Below, in pieces: positions 5,493 through 11,116 of a stretch of DNA of 14,364 nucleotides. Position 1 is the stretch's first letter; the number at the start of each line of letters is the position of its first letter. The notes under the pieces were generated by a model that had not been told where the DNA came from, made no database searches, and saw only the letters and a list, made by a program, of their open reading frames with translations. This DNA comes from an uncultured Clostridia bacterium (GTDB lineage: Bacteria > Bacillota > Clostridia > TANB77 > CAG-508): the NCBI GenBank assembly GCA_934180065.1, contig CAKPRA010000043.1:1-14364 (forward strand), given 5' to 3'. The translations under genes were made by a program, and so were the position numbers.

Positions 5493-6493
5493 TTTTCAAT
5501 CCAATTCTTAAAATCTTCAGCAGTTATTTTTTTATTTTTATATTGATTTACTTTCTTTTTTCCGATTTCGGCAAATTTGTCAAATTCATTAACATATTTA
5601 TCTATATCAGGATTACGAGATTTCATCATTGACTTTTTATTATATATAGAATAGTATAAAGATAAAAGTTTATCATTTTCTTTAGCTGAAATAAATGAAT
5701 TCCTTCTCCCAATTTCTCTACAAGTTTTTTTAGTTTCATTTGGTGCAATATTAGTACAATAATTAAATGCTTTACTTGTAGCAATGAAATATCTATTACA
5801 GTTTTTACATACTTTTAAATAAATACTCTCTCGCAGTGTAGCAGAAATTGATTTATAAAGAATACTATCAATGTTATAAGGAAGTATTAAATCATATTCG
5901 ACTACTGTATTTTCTTTATTTGATAAAAAATTAAAAATTTCTTTTTCAGTTTCACCAGGATAAGATGAAAAGAGATTTGTTGAATAGTATGCAGCTTTAT
6001 TTTCATTTAAAATAGTAAGATCGGGTGAGATTCTTCTTAAAACATAAAGTCTTTCAATAGGTTTAAATTTGAGTGCTTTTTTATTTGGATTCAATAAGCA
6101 ATAATCCAAAATCATATCAGTTTGTTCTTGCAATTTTACTAATTTGTTTTTATTTTTATTCTGAAGTCCCATAATAAAATCAATAAATACATCTTCAAAA
6201 CAACTTCCATTTTTAAAAACTTTTTTCAACTTTTTAAAATCTAATACAGATAATGAATATTTCAAGAAGAAATCCTTGAATTCATCTAATTTATTAAAAT
6301 CTGTATTTAAAAAGTCAGCTAAAAAAGTTCCTAAAGGTTGAAGTGTAATTTTATAGTTAGAATCAATAAGAAATTTCATACTTTTTTTATCAAATTTTAT
6401 AGGATAATTTATAATAATTTCACTATTGCTTTTTTCATTAATTGCTAATCCTAGACCAGATAAAATGTCTAGAATACAAGTATTTTGCTCCAT
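5483..6493 (-). CDS. Four-Cys zinc-finger protein (DUF6076-like)
   Basis: The product is 336 aa from ATG 6493, which has AAGGAG six bases upstream; an upstream GTG at 6520 lacks such a site. The N-terminal 220 residues are an unrecognised mostly helical region. Residues 229-258 hold Cys229-x2-Cys232, Cys246 and Cys258 (CKNCNRYF...YCTN...TCRE), a plausible zinc site, followed by a basic tail. This resembles the DUF6076 group seen in Clostridia, from memory and without a search. The function is unknown; binding of nucleic acid is plausible. It is divergent from the HTH gene across a 322-bp region with structured repeats. Confidence 0.75.
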   Translation of the reverse strand: MEQNTCILDILSGLGLAINEKSNSEIIINYPIKFDKKSMKFLIDSNYKITLQPLGTFLADFLNTDFNKLDEFKDFFLKYSLSVLDFKKLKKVFKNGSCFEDVFIDFIMGLQNKNKNKLVKLQEQTDMILDYCLLNPNKKALKFKPIERLYVLRRISPDLTILNENKAAYYSTNLFSSYPGETEKEIFNFLSNKENTVVEYDLILPYNIDSILYKSISATLRESIYLKVCKNCNRYFIATSKAFNYCTNIAPNETKKTCREIGRRNSFISAKENDKLLSLYYSIYNKKSMMKSRNPDIDKYVNEFDKFAEIGKKKVNQYKNKKITAEDFKNWIEKNS

Positions 6494-6533
6494 TAGAATC
6501 TCCTTTTTTGTTATAAACACAAATTTGATATTT

Positions 6534-6555
6534 GTTCAAATTGCGTTCAAATCGC
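6534..6555 (+). repeat. Tandem 11-bp direct repeat
   Basis: GTTCAAATTGC and GTTCAAATCGC stand back to back with one mismatch. One helical turn between copies puts them on the same DNA face. They lie 16 bp before the plus-strand -35 at 6572, so an operator role is likely. Confidence 0.6.
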
Positions 6556-6571
6556 TTTTTACCAATATCCA

Positions 6572-6600
6572 TTGACTTTTAATAAAGAGAATTTTATAAT
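6572..6600 (+). promoter_or_regulatory. Strong SigA-type promoter for the HTH gene
   Basis: TTGACT (6572-6577), 17 bp, TATAAT (6595-6600). Initiation near 6607 would give a leader of about 210 nt before the ATG at 6816. Confidence 0.75.
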
Positions 6601-6649
6601 GCAGATAGTTAGAAACACAGCACACAAAATCGTGTTACTAACATCTATG

Positions 6650-6711
6650 AAACATATAGTATAATCACGAAAAATCCCCTTTATTAGCCGTTTAAATTAT
6701 ACTATATGTTT
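6650..6711. repeat. Perfect 16-bp inverted repeat
   Basis: AAACATATAGTATAAT (6650-6665) and its exact complement (6696-6711) flank a 30-base loop. Each arm holds a TATAAT on its own strand. On the minus strand this serves as a -10, so the repeat may be a double operator as well as a hairpin. Confidence 0.7.
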
Positions 6712-6724
6712 ACAAAAAAATCAA
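6696..6724 (-). promoter_or_regulatory. Promoter for the zinc-finger gene, facing the HTH promoter
   Basis: On the minus strand, TTGATT (6724-6719), 17 bp, TATAAT (6701-6696). The transcript would start near 6689 and run leftward for about 195 nt before the ATG. It faces the plus-strand promoter, so both transcripts would overlap in antisense over about 80 nt. A weaker alternative minus promoter (TTGAAC, 18 bp, TATAAC at 6539-6510) would start almost on the ribosome binding site. Confidence 0.55.
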
Positions 6725-6815
6725 TATAGGCGAATTCTAGACAAGTCTATATAGAATCACTATGTCCAAAAATGTGTAAACAGTTTTTGAACTAACTGGA
6801 AGGAGAAACTTTATT

Positions 6816-7232
6816 ATGGAAAAAATTGCAATGATTAATAATCTTTATTTTGAACAAAAGAAATCATTGACTGAAATATCAGAAATAATAAATACATCCA
6901 TAAGTTACATATCAAGAATTTTAAAAAAAAATGAAAACTATAATGAAGAAAAAGAAAAAAGAAAAAAAGATAATTTAACACAAAGAAGGATTATACAAAA
7001 GAAACTAATTTATGAAGGAAGGAAAAATAAGTTAGATAATGACTATATAGACTTGAAAAGTCAACATGAACAGGCATCAAGAGAATTATCTAAAAGAAGC
7101 GTATTAGGAAAAGATACTTTAAGAAAGTGGTGCAGTAGTGCATACAGTTATAACAAAAGTAAAAGATGTTATGAATTTGATACTAAAACTTTAAATAAAC
7201 CTGCTGATTTTCCACTATATATAAAAGCTTAA
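6816..7232 (+). CDS. Helix-turn-helix DNA-binding protein
   Basis: This 138-aa protein starts at ATG 6816 with GGAAGGAG ten bases upstream. Residues about 8-37 (LYFEQKKSLTEISEIINTSISYISRILKK) form a helix-turn-helix of the sigma-region-4 or transposase type. A very basic helical middle (about 40-85) follows. The conserved-looking tail LRKWCSSAY...KRCYEFD...KPADFPLYIKA resembles a family I recall from Clostridia with no defined function. It probably binds DNA and is a candidate for the activator or repressor of the element genes. It begins an operon with the genes at 7249 and 7738. Confidence 0.8.
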   Translation: MEKIAMINNLYFEQKKSLTEISEIINTSISYISRILKKNENYNEEKEKRKKDNLTQRRIIQKKLIYEGRKNKLDNDYIDLKSQHEQASRELSKRSVLGKDTLRKWCSSAYSYNKSKRCYEFDTKTLNKPADFPLYIKA

Positions 7233-7248
7233 AGCATAGGAGAAAAAT

Positions 7249-7725
7249 ATGATAACGAAAAAACAAGGAATAGCTTATGCAGCAATTACAATGGATTTAT
7301 TATATAAAATGAAAACTAAAATAAATCCTGAAATATTAGCAGAACAAATGGAATTAATATATGATTTATATGATCCAGCTGAAGTTGAAGAATTATATTA
7401 TAATATGCTTCAAAACAATAAAATTTTATTAAATAACATAAGTGGAAGAGCTAATTGTTATATTATAAATTTTTGCGACACAAAAGATAGACAAATAAAA
7501 ATGTTAAGAAAATTTTGTAAGAATAATATTGAAATTGGAAAGATGTATATTACTCCACCAGGTGAAAATAAGGAAATATATTATAACTTAATTAAAGATA
7601 TTAGGAATAAGAATATGGACATCTTAATTATGAATATTTTTACTATATTAGGAATGAGCGAGAGGGAAAAAAGCATGATAGTGCATCTTTGCAGAGAAAA
7701 TGATATTACTTTTGTAGAAATTTAA
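7249..7725 (+). CDS. Unknown N-terminal domain fused to a decayed serine recombinase domain
   Basis: This 158-aa protein starts at ATG 7249 after AGGAG, 16 bases past the HTH gene. Residues 1-65 form a short helical domain (KKQGIAYAAITMDLLYK..INPEILAEQ). Residues about 69-158 follow the order of a resolvase catalytic domain: a first strand (CYIINF), QIKMLRKFCKNNIEIG in the place of the Q-L-x-x-(Y/F)-C helix, KEIYYNLIKDIRNKNMDILIM, then ILGMSEREKSMIVHLCRENDITFVEI where active enzymes have RLxR. The catalytic Ser and both Args of that last motif are absent. It cannot be a catalytically active recombinase and has no DNA-binding tail. The homology is judged by eye. Confidence 0.7.
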   Translation: MITKKQGIAYAAITMDLLYKMKTKINPEILAEQMELIYDLYDPAEVEELYYNMLQNNKILLNNISGRANCYIINFCDTKDRQIKMLRKFCKNNIEIGKMYITPPGENKEIYYNLIKDIRNKNMDILIMNIFTILGMSEREKSMIVHLCRENDITFVEI

Positions 7726-7737
7726 AGAGGTATGATT

Positions 7738-7845
7738 ATGAAGTTATTAATTTTTATATTAGGTATGATGATAGGAGGAACTTTAACACTTTTTTTACAT
7801 TGTATGCTAATTGTTGCAAAAGAATCAGATAATAAATTAAAATAA
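7738..7845 (+). CDS. 35-aa single-pass membrane protein (DUF3789-like)
   Basis: ATG 7738 is seven bases after AGAGG; an in-frame ATG at 7732 is too close to it. The product has one N-terminal membrane helix (LLIFILGMMIGGTLTLFL, residues 3-20) with a Gly-Gly pair and a short polar tail (AKESDNKLK). Tiny proteins of this form, annotated DUF3789, are common in clostridial phages and elements; their function is unknown. It lies in the HTH operon. Confidence 0.7.
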   Translation: MKLLIFILGMMIGGTLTLFLHCMLIVAKESDNKLK

Positions 7846-7857
7846 AAAAATAGTCAA

Positions 7858-7899
7858 TTTTTTTCTCAGCTAGTAATATACTTTAAAAAGAAATATAAT
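7858..7899 (+). promoter_or_regulatory. Motif-25 promoter, copy 5
   Basis: TTTTTTTCTCA (7858-7868), very poor -35 TAGTAA (7871-7876), 17 bp, perfect -10 TATAAT (7894-7899). CTCA to -10 is 25 bp. Confidence 0.75.
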
Positions 7900-7921
7900 T
7901 TGTAAAAAAAGGAGTAAAAAT

Positions 7922-8362
7922 ATGAATGTGGGATTATATTCTTTTAAAACAATGGAACTAGAACATATAATTAACTTAAAAAAACAATTAAATGAATCGC
8001 TTAATGTGGACAAAATTTATTTATATTTTGAAAATGATAATAGTTATAAAGTGAAGAATCGAAAAGGACTTAAGAAATTAATGAAAGACTATGAAAAAAA
8101 TAGAATAGATATTATAGCTTTGGAAAATTTTGACGCATTAGGAAAGAAAAAACCAGTAATATATGAAATATTAAAAGATTTTCAACAGAAAAATTATAAT
8201 GTATATATTGTAGATGAGGATATTAACACATTAAATAAAGATGGAATGCTAAGATTACAAGTTTATACGCAACTTATTAAACCTTGTACTTATAAAATAA
8301 GTACAAGGATAGTAAGAGATGGAGAAAAAGTGAAAAAAATTATTAAGAGAATAGAAATTTAA
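7922..8362 (+). CDS. Inactive serine recombinase-like protein
   Basis: This 146-aa protein starts at ATG 7922 after AAAGGAG. Residues 1-100 keep the resolvase fold pattern: MNVGLY strand, IINLKKQLN helix, KIYLYFENDNSYKVKNRKGLKKLMKDYEKNRIDIIAL in the position of yxDxgxSg..nRpgl..l..di..g.iD.vv, then LKDFQQKNYNVYIVDED. The usual YxRxS is YSFKT here and the RLxR motif is ALGKKK, so the nucleophile and arginines are gone. The C-terminal 45 residues are basic. It lacks the recombinase and zinc-ribbon domains of the large enzymes. A regulatory role through mixed dimers with the intact recombinases is possible. A terminator overlaps its stop. Confidence 0.7.
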   Translation: MNVGLYSFKTMELEHIINLKKQLNESLNVDKIYLYFENDNSYKVKNRKGLKKLMKDYEKNRIDIIALENFDALGKKKPVIYEILKDFQQKNYNVYIVDEDINTLNKDGMLRLQVYTQLIKPCTYKISTRIVRDGEKVKKIIKRIEI

Positions 8363-8386
8363 AAAGTCAGTAAATCTGGCTTTTTT
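8361..8386 (+). terminator. Rho-independent terminator
   Basis: AAAAAGTCAG (8361-8370) pairs with CTGGCTTTTT around TAAAT, with one wobble and a run of T. It overlaps the last base pairs of the upstream gene. Confidence 0.75.
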
Positions 8387-8404
8387 ATTATGGAGGAAAT
8401 AAGA

Positions 8405-8680
8405 ATGAATAAACAGGAATGTAAAAAATATTTGAGAAAGGCATTTAAGAGATTGAAAATGCAAAAAAAAAGTATTAATCCACAGAATATAGCTTATGAA
8501 TTAGTAGATGTTTCTGAAAATCAAATGATGATATATATTGCATATTCAAAGATTGCTGTGAATAATATGATTAATAGTGGAAATATAGAAATATGTATAA
8601 ATGATTTATTGGCACAAATTGATATACTACCAGAAATTTATCCTATTGGAAAAGCAATTGAAGTGGCAAATAAACTCTAA
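8405..8680 (+). CDS. Small unknown element protein
   Basis: This 91-aa protein starts at ATG 8405, eight bases after GGAGG (8392-8396). An upstream in-frame ATG at 8390 overlaps that site and is rejected. A basic N-terminus (KKYLRKAFKRLKMQKK) is followed by INPQNIAYELVDVSENQMMIYIAYSKIAV. This faintly recalls the INPEILAEQ segment of the protein at 7249, but too weakly for a family claim. It lies between a terminator and the next motif-25 promoter. No promoter of its own was identified, so it may rely on read-through from the gene at 7922. Confidence 0.7.
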   Translation: MNKQECKKYLRKAFKRLKMQKKSINPQNIAYELVDVSENQMMIYIAYSKIAVNNMINSGNIEICINDLLAQIDILPEIYPIGKAIEVANKL

Positions 8681-8721
8681 TTTTTTGTCAGCTTTATTTT
8701 CATTAAGATTTTTCATAATAT
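8681..8721 (+). promoter_or_regulatory. Motif-25 promoter, copy 6 (variant)
   Basis: TTTTTTGTCA (8681-8690), one base off the motif, -35 TTTATT (8693-8698), 17 bp, -10 TAATAT (8716-8721). The distance from the motif to the -10 is again 25 bp, and it starts right after the preceding stop. Confidence 0.6.
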
Positions 8722-8755
8722 TAAGAAGATTTTAATGAAAGAAGGGAAGAAAATT

Positions 8756-9157
8756 ATGAAGTCAATAATTGAAAAATTGGATCTGCTATATGAGAGAAAA
8801 TATATTGAAACAAGCAAGAAAAGAGCAATGAGTTTGTTAGATGAAAACAAAGATAATATAATTGCTTATATTAGAGTAGCAAACTTGAGAAATTGTGAAG
8901 AATTTATTAAAAGGCAGAAAGATATTATCGAGAATTTTTGTAAAACATATAATATAAAATTCAAAGCGACTTATGTTGATGAGGGATTTTCAGGGCTGAA
9001 TTTTGATAGACCAGGAATAAAGAAAATAATAGAGGAACACAAAGAGGATATTATATTAGTATGTGATGAAGCACGAATATCAAGAGATTATTTTAATTTT
9101 CTAGATTTTACAGATAAAATAAAGGTTATAGCCATAAATAGCTTAATAGATAAATAA
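8756..9157 (+). CDS. Serine recombinase catalytic domain with Ser-to-Ala replacement
   Basis: This 133-aa protein starts at ATG 8756 with GAAGGGAAG upstream; an ATG at 8735 has no such site. Residues 1-33 form a helical extension. Residues 35-130 are a well-kept resolvase domain: AYIRV (36-41), RQKDIIENFC (53-62), YVDEGFSGLNFDRPGIKKII (73-92) and EARISRD (105-111), with Arg40, Arg107 and Arg110 present. The nucleophilic Ser of YIRVS is Ala42 (codon GCA). It has no recombinase domain, zinc ribbon or DNA-binding tail. It should fold and perhaps form dimers or tetramers, but cannot cut DNA. Good preservation of everything except the nucleophile suggests a selected role rather than decay. Confidence 0.88.
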   Translation: MKSIIEKLDLLYERKYIETSKKRAMSLLDENKDNIIAYIRVANLRNCEEFIKRQKDIIENFCKTYNIKFKATYVDEGFSGLNFDRPGIKKIIEEHKEDIILVCDEARISRDYFNFLDFTDKIKVIAINSLIDK

Positions 9158-9159
9158 CG

Positions 9160-9191
9160 AAAAGATTAGTTTTAAAAGCTAATCTTTTTTT
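9160..9191 (+). terminator. Rho-independent terminator
   Basis: AAAAGATTAG (9160-9169) pairs with CTAATCTTTT (9179-9188) around a 9-base loop and runs into more T. It closes the dead-recombinase gene. Confidence 0.8.
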
Positions 9192-9236
9192 GATAATATT
9201 TTCGCCTAATTAATCATAGAGTTTATTGAGGTGATA

Positions 9237-9383
9237 ATGATGGAGAATGTAGAAAGGAATGAAGAATCAAATGAAAAGGAAGATAAAAACTTTAATGTTA
9301 TTGTAACTTATGCTGAAAATGGACAAAGTTTTCAGACAATTGCTGAAAATATAATAGTTAGAAAAATGAATGAATTGATTTGA
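9237..9383 (+). CDS. 48-aa acidic protein upstream of the recombinases
   Basis: The start is ATG 9237 (or 9240) right after GAGGTGA. The N-terminal 18 residues are highly charged and acidic (NVERNEESNEKEDK), then NFNVIVTYAENGQSFQTIAENIIVRKMNELI forms a likely strand-helix unit. I recall small proteins with similar endings beside clostridial element recombinases but have no name for them. Its place next to the two serine recombinases makes it one candidate for a recombination directionality factor, though no motif proves this. The next motif-25 promoter starts three bases after its stop. Confidence 0.65.
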   Translation: MMENVERNEESNEKEDKNFNVIVTYAENGQSFQTIAENIIVRKMNELI

Positions 9384-9385
9384 AA

Positions 9386-9426
9386 TTTTTTCTCAACTTT
9401 TAAAAAAATAATTAATGTGTTAATGA
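9386..9426 (+). promoter_or_regulatory. Motif-25 promoter, copy 7, for the recombinase operon
   Basis: TTTTTTCTCA (9386-9395), poor -35 TTTTAA (9398-9403), 17 bp, weak -10 TAATGA (9421-9426) with an upstream TG at 9418-9419 that makes it an extended -10. CTCA to -10 is 25 bp. The weak core suggests that recombinase expression depends on the motif. Confidence 0.6.
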
Positions 9427-9460
9427 ATAAGCATAGATAATTACAAAGAAGGGAGGAGAT

Positions 9461-11116
9461 TTGGAATCATACAATTTTAATAATAAAGATTATAGTGTAG
9501 CTTTATATATGAGATTGAGTAAAGATGATGGTGATAAAGAAGAAAGTGAAAGTATAACAAATCAGAGAAAAATATTAGAGGCATTTGCAAAAGAAAATAA
9601 TTATAGAGTTTATGGTGAATATATTGATGATGGATATAGTGGAACAAATTTTAATAGACCGAATTTCAAAAAAATGATTAAGGATATTGAAAATGGAAAA
9701 GTAAACATGGTAATAACAAAAAATCTAGCAAGATTAGGAAGAGATTATATAGAAACAGGAAGGTATATAGAAACTTATTTTCCAGAAAATGAAATTCGTT
9801 ATATTGCTATATTAGATGATGTTGATACATATTTAGATAAAAATTGTGATACGATTGCTTTTAAAAATATTATGAATGACTTTTATGCAAAAGAAACTTC
9901 AAAAAATGTAAAAAAAACTAAAAACAGAAAGAAGAAAGAGGGTTTTTACTATGCAAGTTATGCTCCTTTCGGATATAAAAAGATTGACAAGGCGGGACAT
10001 TTAGAGATTGATGAAGTAGCAGCTGATACTGTTAGAAGAATTTTTAAAGAATTTATAGATGGAAAAGGCACATATCAAATTTCACAATTATTAAATGAAG
10101 AAAAAGTAATAACACCAGGACTACATATGAACATGACAGGTGTTTTAAATAATATTACAAATACAACAAATTTGTGGACACATACTGCGATTAGACGAAT
10201 TCTAGAAAACCCAGCTTATATAGGAACGATTGTTCAAAACAAAAGGAAAAAGATAAGTTATAAAAGTAAAAAAATGATTGCTCTTCCAAAAGAACAACAG
10301 ATAATCACAGAAAAACATCATCCTGCAATTATAAAACAAGAAATTTGGAATATGGTTCAAGAGAAATTAAAAAAATGTGAAGGAGAAAAAATAAAAGAAG
10401 AAGATCCATTGTTAAAATCGCTAGTTTATTGTTATCATTGCCATAATAAGATGCAGTTTGTAAAGAAGCAAGATAAATATAAAGATAAGATAACTATAAG
10501 AAAATATTTTATTTGTGCGACATCAAGAAGAAAAATAACGAATAGAACCTGTACAAATAGATGTTATATAAATTATGAACAATTTGAAAAAAATGTTATT
10601 GAAAAAATATCTAGTGTATTTGAACAATATATAAATTCTGAGGCATTTAATGATAAGAAATTACTGGATGATTTAATAAAATCACAAAGCAATAAGGGCA
10701 AATTATTAGAAAAGCTAGAACAGGTTAATGTTCAATTAAATAGTGTAAATAAAAAGATAGCTACATTATATAACGATAAGTTGAATGGAATAATAGAAGA
10801 ACAAGATTATACCACTTTTGCAGAAAATTTGCTAAATGAAAGACATAAACTTGAAGAATTAGTAGATAAAACAACGAAAGAAATAGAAGAATTTGAAAAA
10901 AATTGCGATAATAAACAAATAGAAAAGAATATAAAGATGATAATAAGACAAACAATTGAGGGAAAAGAATTAAAAAAAGAAGATATACAACAATTAGTTA
11001 ATATGATTGAAATTGATGAAAATAGAAACATACTAATTCATTTTAATTTTTATGAATTGAATTGTATAGGAGGATATCTTAATTATGATGACAGTAAAAA
11101 AGCAATCAATTCGTAA
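9461..11116 (+). CDS. Large serine recombinase 1
   Basis: This 551-aa protein starts at TTG 9461 with GGGAGGAG just upstream. Domains in order: resolvase catalytic domain (about 12-155) with Arg18, nucleophile Ser20 in YMRLS, and Arg91/Arg94 in RLGRD; recombinase domain (about 165-300); zinc ribbon with Cys324, Cys327, Cys352 and Cys364 or Cys368; coiled-coil region (about 405-485) inside the C-terminal part. All active-site features are intact and the length is typical. Such enzymes integrate and excise elements between short attB/attP sites, and excision needs a directionality factor. The gene overlaps the next recombinase by 32 bases. Confidence 0.95.
   Translation: MESYNFNNKDYSVALYMRLSKDDGDKEESESITNQRKILEAFAKENNYRVYGEYIDDGYSGTNFNRPNFKKMIKDIENGKVNMVITKNLARLGRDYIETGRYIETYFPENEIRYIAILDDVDTYLDKNCDTIAFKNIMNDFYAKETSKNVKKTKNRKKKEGFYYASYAPFGYKKIDKAGHLEIDEVAADTVRRIFKEFIDGKGTYQISQLLNEEKVITPGLHMNMTGVLNNITNTTNLWTHTAIRRILENPAYIGTIVQNKRKKISYKSKKMIALPKEQQIITEKHHPAIIKQEIWNMVQEKLKKCEGEKIKEEDPLLKSLVYCYHCHNKMQFVKKQDKYKDKITIRKYFICATSRRKITNRTCTNRCYINYEQFEKNVIEKISSVFEQYINSEAFNDKKLLDDLIKSQSNKGKLLEKLEQVNVQLNSVNKKIATLYNDKLNGIIEEQDYTTFAENLLNERHKLEELVDKTTKEIEEFEKNCDNKQIEKNIKMIIRQTIEGKELKKEDIQQLVNMIEIDENRNILIHFNFYELNCIGGYLNYDDSKKAINS

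Larger units (their letters stand above)
6603..6798 (+). other. Long structured intergenic leader with four inverted repeats
   Basis: Four hairpins can be drawn in order: GTTAG/CTAAC with flanking AGAT/ATCT and AACAC/GTGTT (6603-6646); a perfect 16-bp repeat (6650-6665 with 6696-6711); ATTCTA/TAGAAT with inner GAC/GTC (6734-6757); and CAGTT/AACTG (6781-6785 with 6794-6798), which ends on the ribosome binding site of the HTH gene. The last one could hide or expose that site. No known riboswitch class is recognised. The stretch 6494-6815 contains no gene. Confidence 0.5.

Noticed and set aside
6534..6555. GTTCAAATC resembles the T-loop of a tRNA, suggesting a tRNA-derived attachment site
   Set aside because: No D-arm, anticodon arm, acceptor stem or proper 5-bp T-stem can be drawn around it on either strand.
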